From a virus: DNA of 64,000 nt. The position numbers were made by a program, and so were the translations under genes. Shown piece after piece: positions 45,201 to 53,421 of this stretch (position 1 is the stretch's first letter; the number at the start of each line of letters is the position of its first letter). Under the pieces are notes generated by a model that saw only the letters and a list, made by a program, of their open reading frames with translations, was not told where the DNA came from and searched no databases. The DNA is taken from IMG/VR virus record IMGVR_UViG_3300021962_000074, positions 1 to 64,000 of that record; one strand, 5' to 3'.

Positions 45201-46777
45201 AGTTAGTATTGAGTAAGACCAAAGAGTTCAAGATTATTCAGGGTGTTTCTGCGCCAAACCCAGTTGCACCACCAGATCAAGAAGATTCAATGACTTTATA
45301 TGTCATCTATCTTCCACCATATGTAAACGACGTCAATAAGATTCGCCTACAGTATATCGAGAACAAACGATATACTATGAAAGACATCTCAAAGATTGAT
45401 AAGCGTGTAGATCGTATTGAATATTATACAGCTCTAAATTCTATTGAGAATAAAGCCTTTGACGATACTTCTCAGTATGAAGATGGTACGGAAAAGGAAA
45501 AGTATGGTATAATCGGTGAGAATTTCCGTAACTTTAACATTGCTGATTATCGTCATCCAGATTTCAACTGCAGTATGGTAAGAAATGCACTAACACCATT
45601 CTTCAAGAATAGAGTAAATGGTACTAAGATAGTTTCAACTTCAAACGCAACTGAAAACGAAAAGACTATCACCATGGCATATACTGAAGTTCCTGCAATC
45701 GTACAGGGCGTGGCAACTGAGAAGATTGTATCTGTGCAGCCATTCTTGTTTGGCACATTTATGGGTGATCTAAGAATCACTCCAGATATTGACTACTGGG
45801 TTGCAACTGATCTCAAGCCAGAAATTATTCGTGGTCCTGAGTATACAAAGGAAGTCAATACAATTACAAATACAGTCACCAAAGAAATTATTAAAGAAAT
45901 TAATACAACTCAGGTAATTGTTGAGAGAGTGAAAGAAAGAACAGTTATTGTGACTGTACCTGCTCCTGCTGTGAATAACTCACCAGCTCTAATTGAGGTT
46001 CCAAAAACTGATCCTCCACCTCCTGAACCAGAAGATGAGAGACCAGTACAAAAAGATCCTCCACCACCCGTGGTTGTGGATGAGCCAACTCCTGTTCCTC
46101 CACCAGCTCCAGAACCTGAGCCTGAGCCAGAAGTTGAGGTATTGCCAGACATTATCTCGCCAATTATTATTCCTGCAGAAACGCAGCCTGAAGATCCTCC
46201 ATATGAGCCACCTCCGCCAGAGCCAGAGGTTGAGGCTACTATTGCGCCAGAGCCTATTGTAGCATCTACATCTTCAACAACATCGTTTGGTGGTGGTGGA
46301 TGTGTTGCATTGGAAAGTTTTGTTCCTGTGGTTGAAGGTAACTCAGTAAACGGAAAACCAGTTGATCAAGCCTATCAAGTTGCAAGAATGCACAAGTTAC
46401 TATTATGTGATCTAAATACTTTGTCAAATGTTGAAGGTAAGGTCAAGGATTCATTTGTTGATTATCAAGTATGTCATAATGTCGTAACTGAATCTGGAGC
46501 GTCATTGGTATGTTCTGATACTGCTCCAATACCAACTAAGGATAATGGTATCAAGAATCCACCTGAGTTGGTTGGTGAGTTGGTGCCAGTACTTCGTAAT
46601 AACAGTATTACATGGGAAAAAGTTGTTTCAAACGAAAATATGGGATATAAGTTTGTGAAGGTTATTGATGCGTATGACAATTACTTCTGGGCTGGTGCTA
46701 CAGCTGATGCGTTCATACTACACCACAATATCATTTCTCAATTTAGAATTCAAGATCTAAGTTACGACAAGAAATAA
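42227..46777 (+). CDS. Giant virion protein with C-terminal Hint-like domain
   Basis: 1516 residues. The start (FNIDPYYDDFKQNAKENNYVKILFKPGVSVQARELTQIQSILQNQI) is that of the DUF4815-type tail proteins of marine T4-like phages, roughly in the place of gp9/gp10. A proline-rich linker spans about 1245-1350. After GGGG, residues 1359-1516 look like a Hint (hedgehog/intein) domain: starting Cys (CVALESFVP), EGKV, CSDTAPIPT, ELVGELVPVLRNNSITWEKV and ending YFWAGATADAFILHHN. A Cys start and late HHN are typical of self-processing Hint folds, though it lies at the C-terminus with only about 10 residues after it. Cleavage is unproven. Confidence 0.7.
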   Translation: MATEFNIDPYYDDFKQNAKENNYVKILFKPGVSVQARELTQIQSILQNQIKAFGDHIFQDGSPVIGGNLSLDNNITYVKLDDTYNNEDIELDQFDGRVIVRDSDGLVQAKVLATYFPAGGSPTLMVKYVSGIEFDDGDIFRVAGTTRRAKCIDSQATGRGTVVSINEGIFYVDGYFIEVSEQTTVVSAYSQLANAKIGLEITDEVVDYVVDSTLLDPAQESFNYQAPGADRYQFNLSLSTRPLETAVDESTFFELMRVESGAITKQVKYPIYSEIEKTLARRTFDESGDYTVIPFRASVAKSQDAANYIINIEPGKAYVKGFEFETLGTFKMEVAKPRGETDLKSLIDIDYDTSYGNYIKVKDLYGPKDSDGNTFIDIESLERVDLHLVDTSKVAVGHGTATSPAIYANTKIGTARIRNIKRDRSSGAADYDSAGVYSIYLADVNIEPKTAILTGGTSDTIVLPANFSAATNAYQNVTVTILPIQFTTVSAAADLYANGYVTTTGAAFTGTVYTGDVIRIADYTRQVINVAADGNSLRMNSGVTANITGASLDVYVQTAYSSGVTGQTRKIVSYNGGTLTATLDRPFDEGAAPVAGEVVQLNYALKDMESFMEANAAGAGVVNTAANVSVQTRLINGDVATFENDDKVLVYRLPKNYVKRGDGITPGITNVDYVHTKYQSINAPTSASSGVFRFTLEAHETIPWSFTNSNAEDNLIVVARQTSGAGASDEILVVPGANISSVVNGIEIDTGFPDLQKVDVLCNVKNNDAENRIRTKVLNSNTTPTLSPFNYPAPTDLNTDYTVSVPAYGSVAKINVDSGMVFITDPTYTNIYPGDSINLFVPDIVKIRKIIKGTVNDPADSGNYTDITDHFVVDYGQKDDIYDHAKLILKQGYPSPNAQMTVHFDFYEHLYPAGGDSTFFCVDSYDSSIDDAGSTPIYYSSKNGVYDLRDCLDFRSTRQIGVSTGAIQTCALPAPDISTELSFSYYLPRIDKLVLSKTKEFKIIQGVSAPNPVAPPDQEDSMTLYVIYLPPYVNDVNKIRLQYIENKRYTMKDISKIDKRVDRIEYYTALNSIENKAFDDTSQYEDGTEKEKYGIIGENFRNFNIADYRHPDFNCSMVRNALTPFFKNRVNGTKIVSTSNATENEKTITMAYTEVPAIVQGVATEKIVSVQPFLFGTFMGDLRITPDIDYWVATDLKPEIIRGPEYTKEVNTITNTVTKEIIKEINTTQVIVERVKERTVIVTVPAPAVNNSPALIEVPKTDPPPPEPEDERPVQKDPPPPVVVDEPTPVPPPAPEPEPEPEVEVLPDIISPIIIPAETQPEDPPYEPPPPEPEVEATIAPEPIVASTSSTTSFGGGGCVALESFVPVVEGNSVNGKPVDQAYQVARMHKLLLCDLNTLSNVEGKVKDSFVDYQVCHNVVTESGASLVCSDTAPIPTKDNGIKNPPELVGELVPVLRNNSITWEKVVSNENMGYKFVKVIDAYDNYFWAGATADAFILHHNIISQFRIQDLSYDKK

Positions 46778-46788
46778 GGGTAATTTAA

Positions 46789-49700
46789 ATGGCAGACATT
46801 TTTGTACAACAAGGAACTCTAGTATCAGAAGTTTCTTTGATTCCATTTATCCGCAAACAAGATATTGTTTTCGATGCTGATAATCTTCGCCCATATAAAA
46901 TTGCGCGTATGTTTTTTGACGAGATTGCGGTTAATCGCTGGTGTCAAAAGTCAAATAAAATTGTACTAAACTCTAAGAAAAGATTAACTGTCAACGCAAA
47001 TAGCGCATTAGCGCACTCAGGAAACACAGTATATCAAGGAACTTCCTTCGAAGGAGCAACTTTTACTGCGAAGGTCGACACGTTTAATAGTGGAACTGGC
47101 ATACTTGTAATCAACAATATGTCAGGTAATTTTGATGAGAGTGCTGTAGTTTATGTGCAAAACGCCAACGGAACTACTGCATTCAGCGGAAACATTATTT
47201 CAATCACCAATCAAAATACATCAGATATTTTCTATGGTGGTGAAGAATTAATTTGTCCAAATAATAATATTTTCTTCCAAGTAATTGGCACTTCTGGTGA
47301 AAATATTCTATATGTAAATGAAAACTTCGTAACTATTGACGTCTCTACCACTGATCAGGCGTATATATCTCAATTTAAAGTCGGTGAGTTAGTATTCCAA
47401 AATCCGACTGGTGTGAATAGAGCCAACTTGAGATCTTATCTTGCAAAAGTTGTTTATGTAACACCAACTGGCGGTTCCATTTCTCTACAGACAATTAATG
47501 GAACATTGAATGTTCATCCAACTGATACAGAAGCAAGACTGTGGAATGGATCAAACCGATCTGTGCAAAATCCTTTGCAGTGTAACGATGTTAAGTTGTA
47601 TGACATGCAAGCGAATAATGTCATAACATCAATCAAGAATCCTACCAAGAACGTATCAATAGTTTCCCACATACACAGTTCTGGTATCATCGCTAACACT
47701 GATGCTGCTACAGATTTAAGTGCAGATTACATATATGTCAGTTCATCCAATACCAGTATCGCTAATGGAAATCTAATGTATTTCACAGCTGGATCTGGTC
47801 TAGGTCAGCTGCGAAGAGTTATAGAAATTGACGGAAAGAAAATTAGGTTGAATTCTGCTCTTACAATCAATCCAACACATACAACCAAGTATTCATTGGG
47901 CAATCATGTTGTTGACGAAAATGGTTCATTGTCAGGTATCTTCAATCTCCCAGCTGAACCAAACTTCAAGTTCAAGACTGGTGAGAGAGTATTCACCGTA
48001 ACAGACACTAATAAACTATCAGATACTGACTTCACAATGAAGGCTTCTGCCAAGTTTACTGCTAGTGGTTTATTGAACAAGGCTCAGAGAATTGTGACGA
48101 CTCCAATCAATCGTCCAATGCCTGAGTATAATCCAGATAATCCGATTACTCCATTAGATCCAACAGAAAGAACATATAATTCAACTACCACGACTCAGCC
48201 AGTTGTGGGTACTACCACTACTGATATCCCAAGAATTCAGATTTCTGACGGATTGTCACAAACATTCTTTACGCCAAAAACCAAAGGCAACAAAGTAAAT
48301 AGTGGCATTTTTGCAACATCCATTGATTTGTTCTTTAAAAATAAACCAAGCACAGCAAATGGATCTCTGCAATTACCTGTAACTGTTAAAATTGCTGAAG
48401 TGAAAAATGGTTATCCAACCAAAAACTATTTGGCTGCTAAGACAATTAAGGCTAAAGATGTGAAGGTTTCAACTAACCCAAGTACATCAAATGCTGCAAC
48501 ATATACCAAGTTTACTTTCAATGATCCAGTCTATCTATTACCAGACAGTGAGTATGCAATCGTAGTTTCTTCTGAATCGCCAGAATACGAACTATACATT
48601 GCGGAGATTGGTGGTAATGTGTTAGGTGCTGATCCTCCTCGTCGTATTTCTGAACAACCATATGCTGGTTCATTGTTCAAGTCTCAAAACGCTACAACTT
48701 GGACTCCATACCAGAATCAAGATTTGATGTTCGTTGTCAATAAGGCGAAATTTAATATTGGCACTTCATCAAGTGCTACATTCAATCTTGAGGTTCCTCC
48801 TGGTTATACGCAAAATGTGGATAGAGTAATGTTGCACAGCAACCAATTAACTTTCCCCAAAGCGAGCATTGATTACAGAGTAAAGAGCACATATAAATCA
48901 AACAACAATTTCGAAAGTGTTGGATATTATGTGGCACCACATAAGCAATTCTTATATGGTAATCTATTAGACGCTGCGGTCAGAAAGACTTCTTTATCTA
49001 ATACAAACAGTCGATTGATTCAGTTTGGTAACGCAAACAGTATCATGATCGTTACTGAGTTTGCTTCTTCTGACGAAGACATTAGTCCAGTGTTTAACCA
49101 AGAATCTCTCTCAGTCATCACATCTGAGCACAATATTAATAACGGTGAACTTCCAAATACAGTAATCAGCGTTGTTAATCGCGGTGTTGGATACAATGCA
49201 GTGGTCACAACAGGCAACTCAATCCACACTCATTCTGGTGGAACAGAAACAGACACTGATCTAGCAGATGCGGCTCAGGCGTTCAGAGAAACTTTCCTGG
49301 ACACCGATTATGATGTAGGTTTTTATGCTATATCTATTTCTGGTGGCGGTGGTACTGGTGCGAATGGATTTGCTGTAGCCAACACTACTGGCACAGAAAC
49401 GATAGACTATATCGTAATTACAGAAGGTGGATCTGGATATATTGAAAATCCAACTATCACCATTGCTCCTGGTAACACTGCAACTTCCGTAACTGCTGCA
49501 GCGATTATTAATGGTGAAACTGGTAAGAGCGGTGGTAATATTCGCGCTAAATATTTAACAAGACAAATAGTCCTAGAAGATGGATTTGAGTCTGGAGATC
49601 TTAGAGTATTCATGGATTGTATTAGACCAAACGGAACTGATATCCAAGTATATTATAAAGTGTTGTCTGGAGAAGATTCAGATAGATTCACTGATAAAAG

Positions 49701-49938
49701 ATGGGTTCGTATGTTGAAAAAGGTGGATAAGAACTCTAAGAGTTTGCGAGATATAATTGAACTAGAATTTAAGCCAAATCTAGATGAAAACAAATTATAT
49801 TATTTCGATAGTGGTCAAAAGTATCCTATCGGCGACAAGTTTAAGTATTTTGCAATCAAGGTTTGTATGTTATCTGAAGACGAGGCAGTTATACCAACTA
49901 TTCGAAATCTTCGTATTATAGCTGCTCCAGAGGGATAA
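46789..49938 (+). CDS. Large virion structural protein
   Basis: 1049 residues. MADIFVQQGTLVSEVSLIPFIRKQDIVFDADNLRPYKIARMFFDEIAVNRWCQK is the typical start of a long structural protein following the DUF4815 gene in T4-like phages of marine hosts. The body is beta-rich; a domain around 480-660 (LSQTFFTPKTKGNKVNSGIFATSIDLFF, PVTVKIAEVKNGYPT, YLLPDSEYAIVVSSES) looks like a carbohydrate-binding or jelly-roll fold. The C-terminal part has GGSGYIENPTITI units. Probably part of the outer wedge or short fibre socket. Confidence 0.65.
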   Translation: MADIFVQQGTLVSEVSLIPFIRKQDIVFDADNLRPYKIARMFFDEIAVNRWCQKSNKIVLNSKKRLTVNANSALAHSGNTVYQGTSFEGATFTAKVDTFNSGTGILVINNMSGNFDESAVVYVQNANGTTAFSGNIISITNQNTSDIFYGGEELICPNNNIFFQVIGTSGENILYVNENFVTIDVSTTDQAYISQFKVGELVFQNPTGVNRANLRSYLAKVVYVTPTGGSISLQTINGTLNVHPTDTEARLWNGSNRSVQNPLQCNDVKLYDMQANNVITSIKNPTKNVSIVSHIHSSGIIANTDAATDLSADYIYVSSSNTSIANGNLMYFTAGSGLGQLRRVIEIDGKKIRLNSALTINPTHTTKYSLGNHVVDENGSLSGIFNLPAEPNFKFKTGERVFTVTDTNKLSDTDFTMKASAKFTASGLLNKAQRIVTTPINRPMPEYNPDNPITPLDPTERTYNSTTTTQPVVGTTTTDIPRIQISDGLSQTFFTPKTKGNKVNSGIFATSIDLFFKNKPSTANGSLQLPVTVKIAEVKNGYPTKNYLAAKTIKAKDVKVSTNPSTSNAATYTKFTFNDPVYLLPDSEYAIVVSSESPEYELYIAEIGGNVLGADPPRRISEQPYAGSLFKSQNATTWTPYQNQDLMFVVNKAKFNIGTSSSATFNLEVPPGYTQNVDRVMLHSNQLTFPKASIDYRVKSTYKSNNNFESVGYYVAPHKQFLYGNLLDAAVRKTSLSNTNSRLIQFGNANSIMIVTEFASSDEDISPVFNQESLSVITSEHNINNGELPNTVISVVNRGVGYNAVVTTGNSIHTHSGGTETDTDLADAAQAFRETFLDTDYDVGFYAISISGGGGTGANGFAVANTTGTETIDYIVITEGGSGYIENPTITIAPGNTATSVTAAAIINGETGKSGGNIRAKYLTRQIVLEDGFESGDLRVFMDCIRPNGTDIQVYYKVLSGEDSDRFTDKRWVRMLKKVDKNSKSLRDIIELEFKPNLDENKLYYFDSGQKYPIGDKFKYFAIKVCMLSEDEAVIPTIRNLRIIAAPEG

Positions 49939-49939
49939 T

Positions 49940-50149
49940 ATGAAATTAAAAGTTAAGGAAAATGAGAAATTTGTGAGAGACTCAAATAACTTAGCAATCT
50001 TAAACACTGATGAGAATGCTATAAAGAAGCATGAACTTAAAATGGAACAGCTTCGTAAACAGAAAGAGCGCGATAGAGAAATCCAGACGATAAAGAACGA
50101 TTTAGCGGAACTAAAACAATTATTGAGAGATCTAGTAAATGGCAAGTAG
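49940..50149 (+). CDS. Small coiled-coil protein
   Basis: 69 residues, almost entirely helical and charged (KKHELKMEQLRKQKERDREIQTIKNDLAELKQLLRDLV), probably a parallel coiled coil. A short gene of this kind regularly precedes fibre genes in T4-like phages of marine hosts; it may be a fibre assembly chaperone or minor virion protein. Its end overlaps the fibre gene by 11 bases. Confidence 0.6.
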   Translation: MKLKVKENEKFVRDSNNLAILNTDENAIKKHELKMEQLRKQKERDREIQTIKNDLAELKQLLRDLVNGK

Positions 50150-52487
50150 TACAAATATCAGTGATGTAGCAACAGCCAATACGTTTGACGAATGGCGTAT
50201 ACAGACTAATTTGATTGGCGATGATGCCAATGAAATTGCTCGCGGCGATTTTATCAAACCTGCAGGAAATGTTACCATTAGCGATGGTTATTTGCTACTA
50301 GATAAGGGATCTGGAATCACTCTAGAAGTCGACGCAGATGCTCGCGTCTCTGGTCTTCTGGATCTGAAGAATCTAGAACAAGACGCTGATGGATATTTGT
50401 ATAGCGAAGCAGGTGATATACAGTTTCAGAATGCGGAAGTCATTATACAAGTTGCTGGAAACACTCACACCAGATTTTTGTTCAATAACACATACTCAAG
50501 TTTAGCAAACGTCAATGCCAATGGATACATAGAAACCACTGGCGTTCACTCTAATAATGATTTGTTCATGAACATTGCAAATGTTCTGAAAGTGAATACT
50601 ACTGGAACTGTAAACATCAGTGCATCTGCCACATCTCAAGGTAATTTAAACGTAGCCAATCTACATGTCGAAACACACGCAGATATAGTTAGCGCATTTG
50701 TTGGTAGTTTGGAAGTCGATACTCTAACAACCAATAGCCCTATCCAAGGTGAGGCTGAAATCGCTGCAGGAACTTATAGATTAAGAGTTGGTGCTTTAAC
50801 CGACGGCGATGGTTCTTTTGGAGTTTGGAGAGGAAGTTCTACTAAAGGTAATGCTTGGATTGAGTTCTCATCTGGAGATGAAGTTTGGAAAGTAACCAAC
50901 AGCGATATGGGTCTGGATGGATTGGGTGGTAATCCTGCTACATACTACACTATTTTGACAACTGCAAATCTAACTAATGATCTTGCAAACACTAGCCAAT
51001 ACGCTATTCCTTCTGCGTTTTTAGCGAATTCAATTTACGAAACACTAAGTTCAACTAACGAAGCCGCTGATGCTGCTGCGAATACAACTAGCGTTTCTGC
51101 TAATAGCGGCTCTGTTCTATACAAGAGAGTAGTAAATTTCGTAAACACAGAACAAGTTATAGTCTCTGTGGCAGAATCAACACAACCAGGATTTCAAGGC
51201 ACTGTTGCAAATGTCTCATTCACAGTAACAGAGGCAGTTGGTCGTCAGGGTTCTCCAGGTGTACAAGGTGCGCAAGGTGTTCAAGGTGACCGCGGAATAC
51301 AAGGTGCACAAGGCTTGCAGGGCGCGCAAGGTGTTCAAGGTCTAATTGGCAGACAAGGTGACCGCGGAATACAAGGTGCACAAGGCTTGCAGGGCGCGCA
51401 AGGTGTTCAAGGTCTAATCGGTAGACAGGGCGAAAAGGGTGATGTTGGTATTCAAGGTGTACAAGGTCTTGCTGGTACATATGGAGTTAGAGGTGGTGTT
51501 GAATATAAGATGGACACCACTGTTAATGGAACTCCAGCAAGCGGAGAAATCACATTTAGTAGCAGTACTGCATCATCTATATCAATTATTAAGATTCATG
51601 AAACTGATAGAAGAGGCGTAGATCAAAGTGCATTTATTGGAGCATGGGATGATAATTCAGCGCCAGTGAGTGGAATAAGAGGATATCTGACCATTCAGTC
51701 TCGCGATCCCACCAGTTCTGATTTTATTGCATTTAGAATTACTGGTGCAATTACTGATTCTGGTACTTATCGTCAAGTTCCAGTAAGTTATGTCAGCGGA
51801 TCTATTCCAGGCAACAACAATGAGTTGGCAGTAAACTTCTCAGCAACTGGTGACGTTGGAGCGCAAGGGGCAAACGGTGCTGATGGTTCTCAGGGTCCAG
51901 CTGGTGTTCAGGGTAGACAAGGAACTCAAGGTCCACAAGGGCGTCAAGGACTCAAGGGTGATAAAGGTGATACTGGCGACGCTGGTGCAGTAGGCGTTCA
52001 GGGTAGACAAGGAACTCAAGGTCCACAAGGTTCTGCTGGACCAAGTAATGTACTTAATGCATCTAGCACTACAGGAGCGCAATATCTAGTCGGTTCTCCA
52101 GGAACAGGTAATCAGACTCCTTATATCAGCTCAGTATACATGAGTGGTAATCAAGTCTATGCTGTTGACTTTAACGCAACTTCTGACGCCAAGTTCAAGG
52201 ATGTCATTGGTGCGATTGAAGATCCAGTGATCAAGGTAAATGCTCTTGAGGGTATTGAATACACTTGGAATGCATTGGCTAAAGAACAAGGACTGTCCGA
52301 AGCTGATGATGCCAGCGTTCAAATAGGTTTGATTGCGCAGGAAGTGGAAAAAGTCTATCCATCATTAGTCACTGAACTAAATGGCAATAAGGCAGTTAGA
52401 TATTCTAAGGTTGTGGCATTGTTGATTGAGGCAGTCAAAGAACTCAATGCGAGAGTGAAGAAACTAGAAGAAAAACTGGGTGAATAA
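50139..52487 (+). CDS. Tail fibre with collagen-like segments and S74 chaperone domain
   Basis: 782 residues. About 1-365 form a beta-rich shaft (NTFDEWRIQTN start, repeats with LxVDADARVSGLLDL). Collagen-like G-X-Y repeats lie at about 368-448 and 571-640, separated by a globular domain (GGVEYKMDTTVNGTPASGEITF ... AVNFSATGD) that also occurs in the protein at 53418. The C-terminus from about 677 (NATSDAKFKDVIGAIEDPV, IGLIAQEVEKVYPSLV, AVRYSKVVALLIEAVKELNARVKKLEEKL) is a peptidase S74 intramolecular chaperone that trims itself after trimerisation, probably before the Ser of NATSDAKFK. Confidence 0.85.
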   Translation: MASSTNISDVATANTFDEWRIQTNLIGDDANEIARGDFIKPAGNVTISDGYLLLDKGSGITLEVDADARVSGLLDLKNLEQDADGYLYSEAGDIQFQNAEVIIQVAGNTHTRFLFNNTYSSLANVNANGYIETTGVHSNNDLFMNIANVLKVNTTGTVNISASATSQGNLNVANLHVETHADIVSAFVGSLEVDTLTTNSPIQGEAEIAAGTYRLRVGALTDGDGSFGVWRGSSTKGNAWIEFSSGDEVWKVTNSDMGLDGLGGNPATYYTILTTANLTNDLANTSQYAIPSAFLANSIYETLSSTNEAADAAANTTSVSANSGSVLYKRVVNFVNTEQVIVSVAESTQPGFQGTVANVSFTVTEAVGRQGSPGVQGAQGVQGDRGIQGAQGLQGAQGVQGLIGRQGDRGIQGAQGLQGAQGVQGLIGRQGEKGDVGIQGVQGLAGTYGVRGGVEYKMDTTVNGTPASGEITFSSSTASSISIIKIHETDRRGVDQSAFIGAWDDNSAPVSGIRGYLTIQSRDPTSSDFIAFRITGAITDSGTYRQVPVSYVSGSIPGNNNELAVNFSATGDVGAQGANGADGSQGPAGVQGRQGTQGPQGRQGLKGDKGDTGDAGAVGVQGRQGTQGPQGSAGPSNVLNASSTTGAQYLVGSPGTGNQTPYISSVYMSGNQVYAVDFNATSDAKFKDVIGAIEDPVIKVNALEGIEYTWNALAKEQGLSEADDASVQIGLIAQEVEKVYPSLVTELNGNKAVRYSKVVALLIEAVKELNARVKKLEEKLGE

Positions 52488-52489
52488 AG

Positions 52490-53047
52490 ATGGCTCTACA
52501 ATCCAGCGCAAGTGGTGCAGATCCTCTAAAATTGAGCGAAGTTAAGGCAGAATTTGGTGGGGCTACCAATCCAAAATTATCAGATTATTTGAGGGGTGGG
52601 TCTTATGTACCAAACATTAATCCAAATAGTGGTGTAGATTCCTCTTTGCCAATTAATTTATTGAGTTTGCTTGGTTCTCTAGTTCCATTAAATGAATATA
52701 CAGTAACTGTTGGTATAAGTGGTAATAATTATGGATATGGTGTGGCTGGATATGGATCTTTGGCAACAATAAAAAATACGATGTCTCCTTGGGGTGCTAT
52801 AGCAACCATTTCTTGGAACAATTCAAATGAAAATATCACTTTGGTTGTGACTAGCGCGGCTTCAATAACAAAAACTGGATCTTTCACTGGAATGGAAGTT
52901 GTTACAGGTCAAGCATATGCCAGTTCAGCTGCAACTTACAATCAAAACGGTGTAGCTGGAGCATATAGTCAATCCTGGGTATGGGGTCCTACTCCCAATG
53001 TATTCGGAGTCGTTAATGGCGCTACAAGAAAATTATATTTTTGGTAA
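52490..53047 (+). CDS. Tail-fibre-associated protein
   Basis: 185 residues, two bases after the S74 fibre. The start (PLKLSEVKAEFGGATNPKLSDYLRGGSYVPN) is a pattern that occurs in fibre and appendage proteins of marine phages; the remainder is a glycine/serine-rich beta sandwich ending in KLYFW. Probably a fibre tip or adhesin subunit; no specific ligand can be inferred. Confidence 0.55.
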   Translation: MALQSSASGADPLKLSEVKAEFGGATNPKLSDYLRGGSYVPNINPNSGVDSSLPINLLSLLGSLVPLNEYTVTVGISGNNYGYGVAGYGSLATIKNTMSPWGAIATISWNNSNENITLVVTSAASITKTGSFTGMEVVTGQAYASSAATYNQNGVAGAYSQSWVWGPTPNVFGVVNGATRKLYFW

Positions 53048-53088
53048 AACCTAAATACAATGACACCTCACACCTTTAGAGAGCAAGA

Positions 53089-53421
53089 ATGGCATACGCA
53101 GAACTTACGATTGATCAGGGGACTACGTTTCAAACCTCTATTGATCTCGCGAATGACGATGGAACCGCGATAAATGTCGCGAATTATACATTTCAGTCGC
53201 AGATAAGAAAGTCCTATTATTCCGCAAACGCGACCGCAAATCTAACCGTCACCGTAGTCGATGAGGCTAACGGTAACGTAACACTTTCTCTTACATCTGA
53301 TGAAACTGCTAATATTGCAGCTGGGCGTTATCTATATGACATAAAGATGACTTCATCTGGAGATGTGACTACTAGAATTGTGGAAGGCATTGTAACTGTC
53401 ACTCCACAGGTTAGCCGATGA
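53089..53421 (+). CDS. Small virion protein preceding collagen-like fibre
   Basis: 110 residues. [45 protein letters not shown] followed by [28 protein letters not shown] is a compact beta-sandwich pattern found widely in phages next to collagen-like genes. It may be a baseplate-fibre connector. Stop overlaps the ATG of the collagen-like gene. CTAAATAC at 53050 could be a weak late promoter. Confidence 0.6.
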   Translation: MAYAELTIDQGTTFQTSIDLANDDGTAINVANYTFQSQIRKSYYSANATANLTVTVVDEANGNVTLSLTSDETANIAAGRYLYDIKMTSSGDVTTRIVEGIVTVTPQVSR

